Positions 6,418 through 6,848 of a DNA stretch of 6,848 bases are shown piece by piece. The DNA is taken from NCBI GenBank assembly GCA_017515945.1, contig JAFWDX010000033.1, forward strand, positions 1 through 6,848. Direction: 5' to 3'. This DNA comes from Blautia sp. (lineage in GTDB: Bacteria > Bacillota > Clostridia > Lachnospirales > Lachnospiraceae). The number at the start of each line of letters is the position of its first letter. The first letter of the stretch is position 1. A program made the position numbers and the translations under genes. The notes under the pieces are model-generated. The model had not been told where the DNA came from. It ran no database searches and saw nothing but the letters and a program-made list of their open reading frames with translations.

Positions 6418-6440
6418 TATACGCGCGCATATAATCACAT

Positions 6441-6471
6441 AAAAAAGCAGCCCCCTGTGGGCTGCTTTTTT
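6441..6471. terminator. Bidirectional intrinsic terminator
   Basis: A 7-bp GC-rich stem (6447-6453 with 6459-6465, five-base loop) is flanked by six A (6441-6446) and six T (6466-6471). It can therefore terminate both the aquaporin transcript on the plus strand and the convergent PAS-protein transcript on the minus strand. It lies 23 bases after the aquaporin stop. Confidence 0.93.
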
Positions 6472-6478
6472 GTGTTTT

Positions 6479-6848
6479 CTATTCAGTCGAGCCATGAACC
6501 GCCAGCTTGGTCAGATACAGTTTATATTTTTCACAGGAAAACAGCAAAAAGATCCGTACATCCACTTTAACCTTGGAGCCATCCTCCCTGCAAAGCTCCA
6601 CAAAACCTCTGGATCCCTCGAGCGGATGGGAATCCGCTGCGTGCATCACTGACGCGATCAGCATAGCCTCGCTCTCCCGGTACTTCTCTATAAAATGCTC
6701 CATCCTGTCCTGCCTGTCATGCGAGATCCCCGTCAGCCTGGTATACTGATCATTGAGCTGCATCAGTGTGAGACGGCCATTTTCCTCCTTGTAAACAGCC
6801 GCCGGCCCTATGATATTGTCAAGCAGCGTATCGCTGACCATCCCCTCC
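6479..6848 (-). CDS. C-terminal part of a probable PAS-domain signalling protein (5' end outside window)
   Basis: The frame is open from the right window edge to a TAG at 6479-6481, about 122 codons. The visible part resembles a PAS sensor fold: a hydrophobic opening (LLDNIIGPAAVY), a QLNDQYTRLTGIS segment like the usual PAS helix region, then a PAC-like end with two strands (GFVELCREDGSKVKV and FLLFSCEKYKLYLTKL). Proteins of this style in Clostridia often carry GGDEF, EAL or receiver domains upstream, but none is visible here. An ATG at 6841 sits directly against GGAGGGG with no spacer, and the frame stays open beyond it, so it is probably internal rather than the real start. The PAS call is by eye and moderate; the upstream domains and ligand are unknown. 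Confidence 0.6.
   Translation of the reverse strand, partial: EGMVSDTLLDNIIGPAAVYKEENGRLTLMQLNDQYTRLTGISHDRQDRMEHFIEKYRESEAMLIASVMHAADSHPLEGSRGFVELCREDGSKVKVDVRIFLLFSCEKYKLYLTKLAVHGSTE

Noticed and set aside
5689..6495. 268-codon minus-strand open frame opposite the aquaporin
   Set aside because: It mirrors the aquaporin codons almost end to end, has a biased composition rich in H, C, D and G, has no ribosome-binding site and crosses the terminator. It is a shadow frame.

Overview
The window looks like chromosomal core DNA from a low-to-mid GC Gram-positive anaerobe of the class Clostridia, probably Lachnospiraceae-like. This is inferred from three things: the gene order rpsF-ssb-rpsR followed by gdpP-rplI-dnaB, a cysteine-containing (zinc-type) S18, and the style of the GdpP N-terminus. 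No 16S or other taxonomic marker is present, so the family assignment is an inference.

Layout. Positions 1-5424 hold two consecutive minus-strand transcription units. Reading 5'->3' on the minus strand, the first has a strong promoter with A-tracts upstream (5396-5442), a leader of about 100 nt, then rpsF (S6), ssb and rpsR (S18). It ends at a perfect 10-bp intrinsic terminator (3902-3930). The second starts at its own promoter just after that terminator (3867-3895) and runs through gdpP (c-di-AMP phosphodiesterase), rplI (L9) and dnaB (replicative helicase). The last three are joined by 4-nt and 1-nt overlaps, and dnaB runs off the left edge about 10-20 residues before its expected end. Divergently from rpsF, a plus-strand promoter (5567-5595) drives a single aquaporin gene (5773-6417) behind a leader of about 170 nt. 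A bidirectional terminator (6441-6471) separates it from a convergent minus-strand gene, of which only the C-terminal PAS-like part is inside the window.

How the genes fit together. The minus-strand cluster combines ribosome assembly (S6 and S18 are binding partners on 16S rRNA; L9 is in the large subunit), DNA replication (SSB and DnaB helicase) and second-messenger turnover (GdpP). The aquaporin and the PAS protein are probably unrelated to this cluster.

The least ordinary part is the 233-bp gap between ssb and rpsR. It holds several long inverted repeats that would fold in the minus-strand RNA. A 12-nt segment can pair fully (one G-U each) with either of two downstream copies. It may be a dispersed palindromic or MITE-like repeat, a cis-regulatory RNA ahead of rpsR, or both. 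I found no CRISPR array, tRNA, rRNA, insertion-sequence transposase or recognisable defence system.
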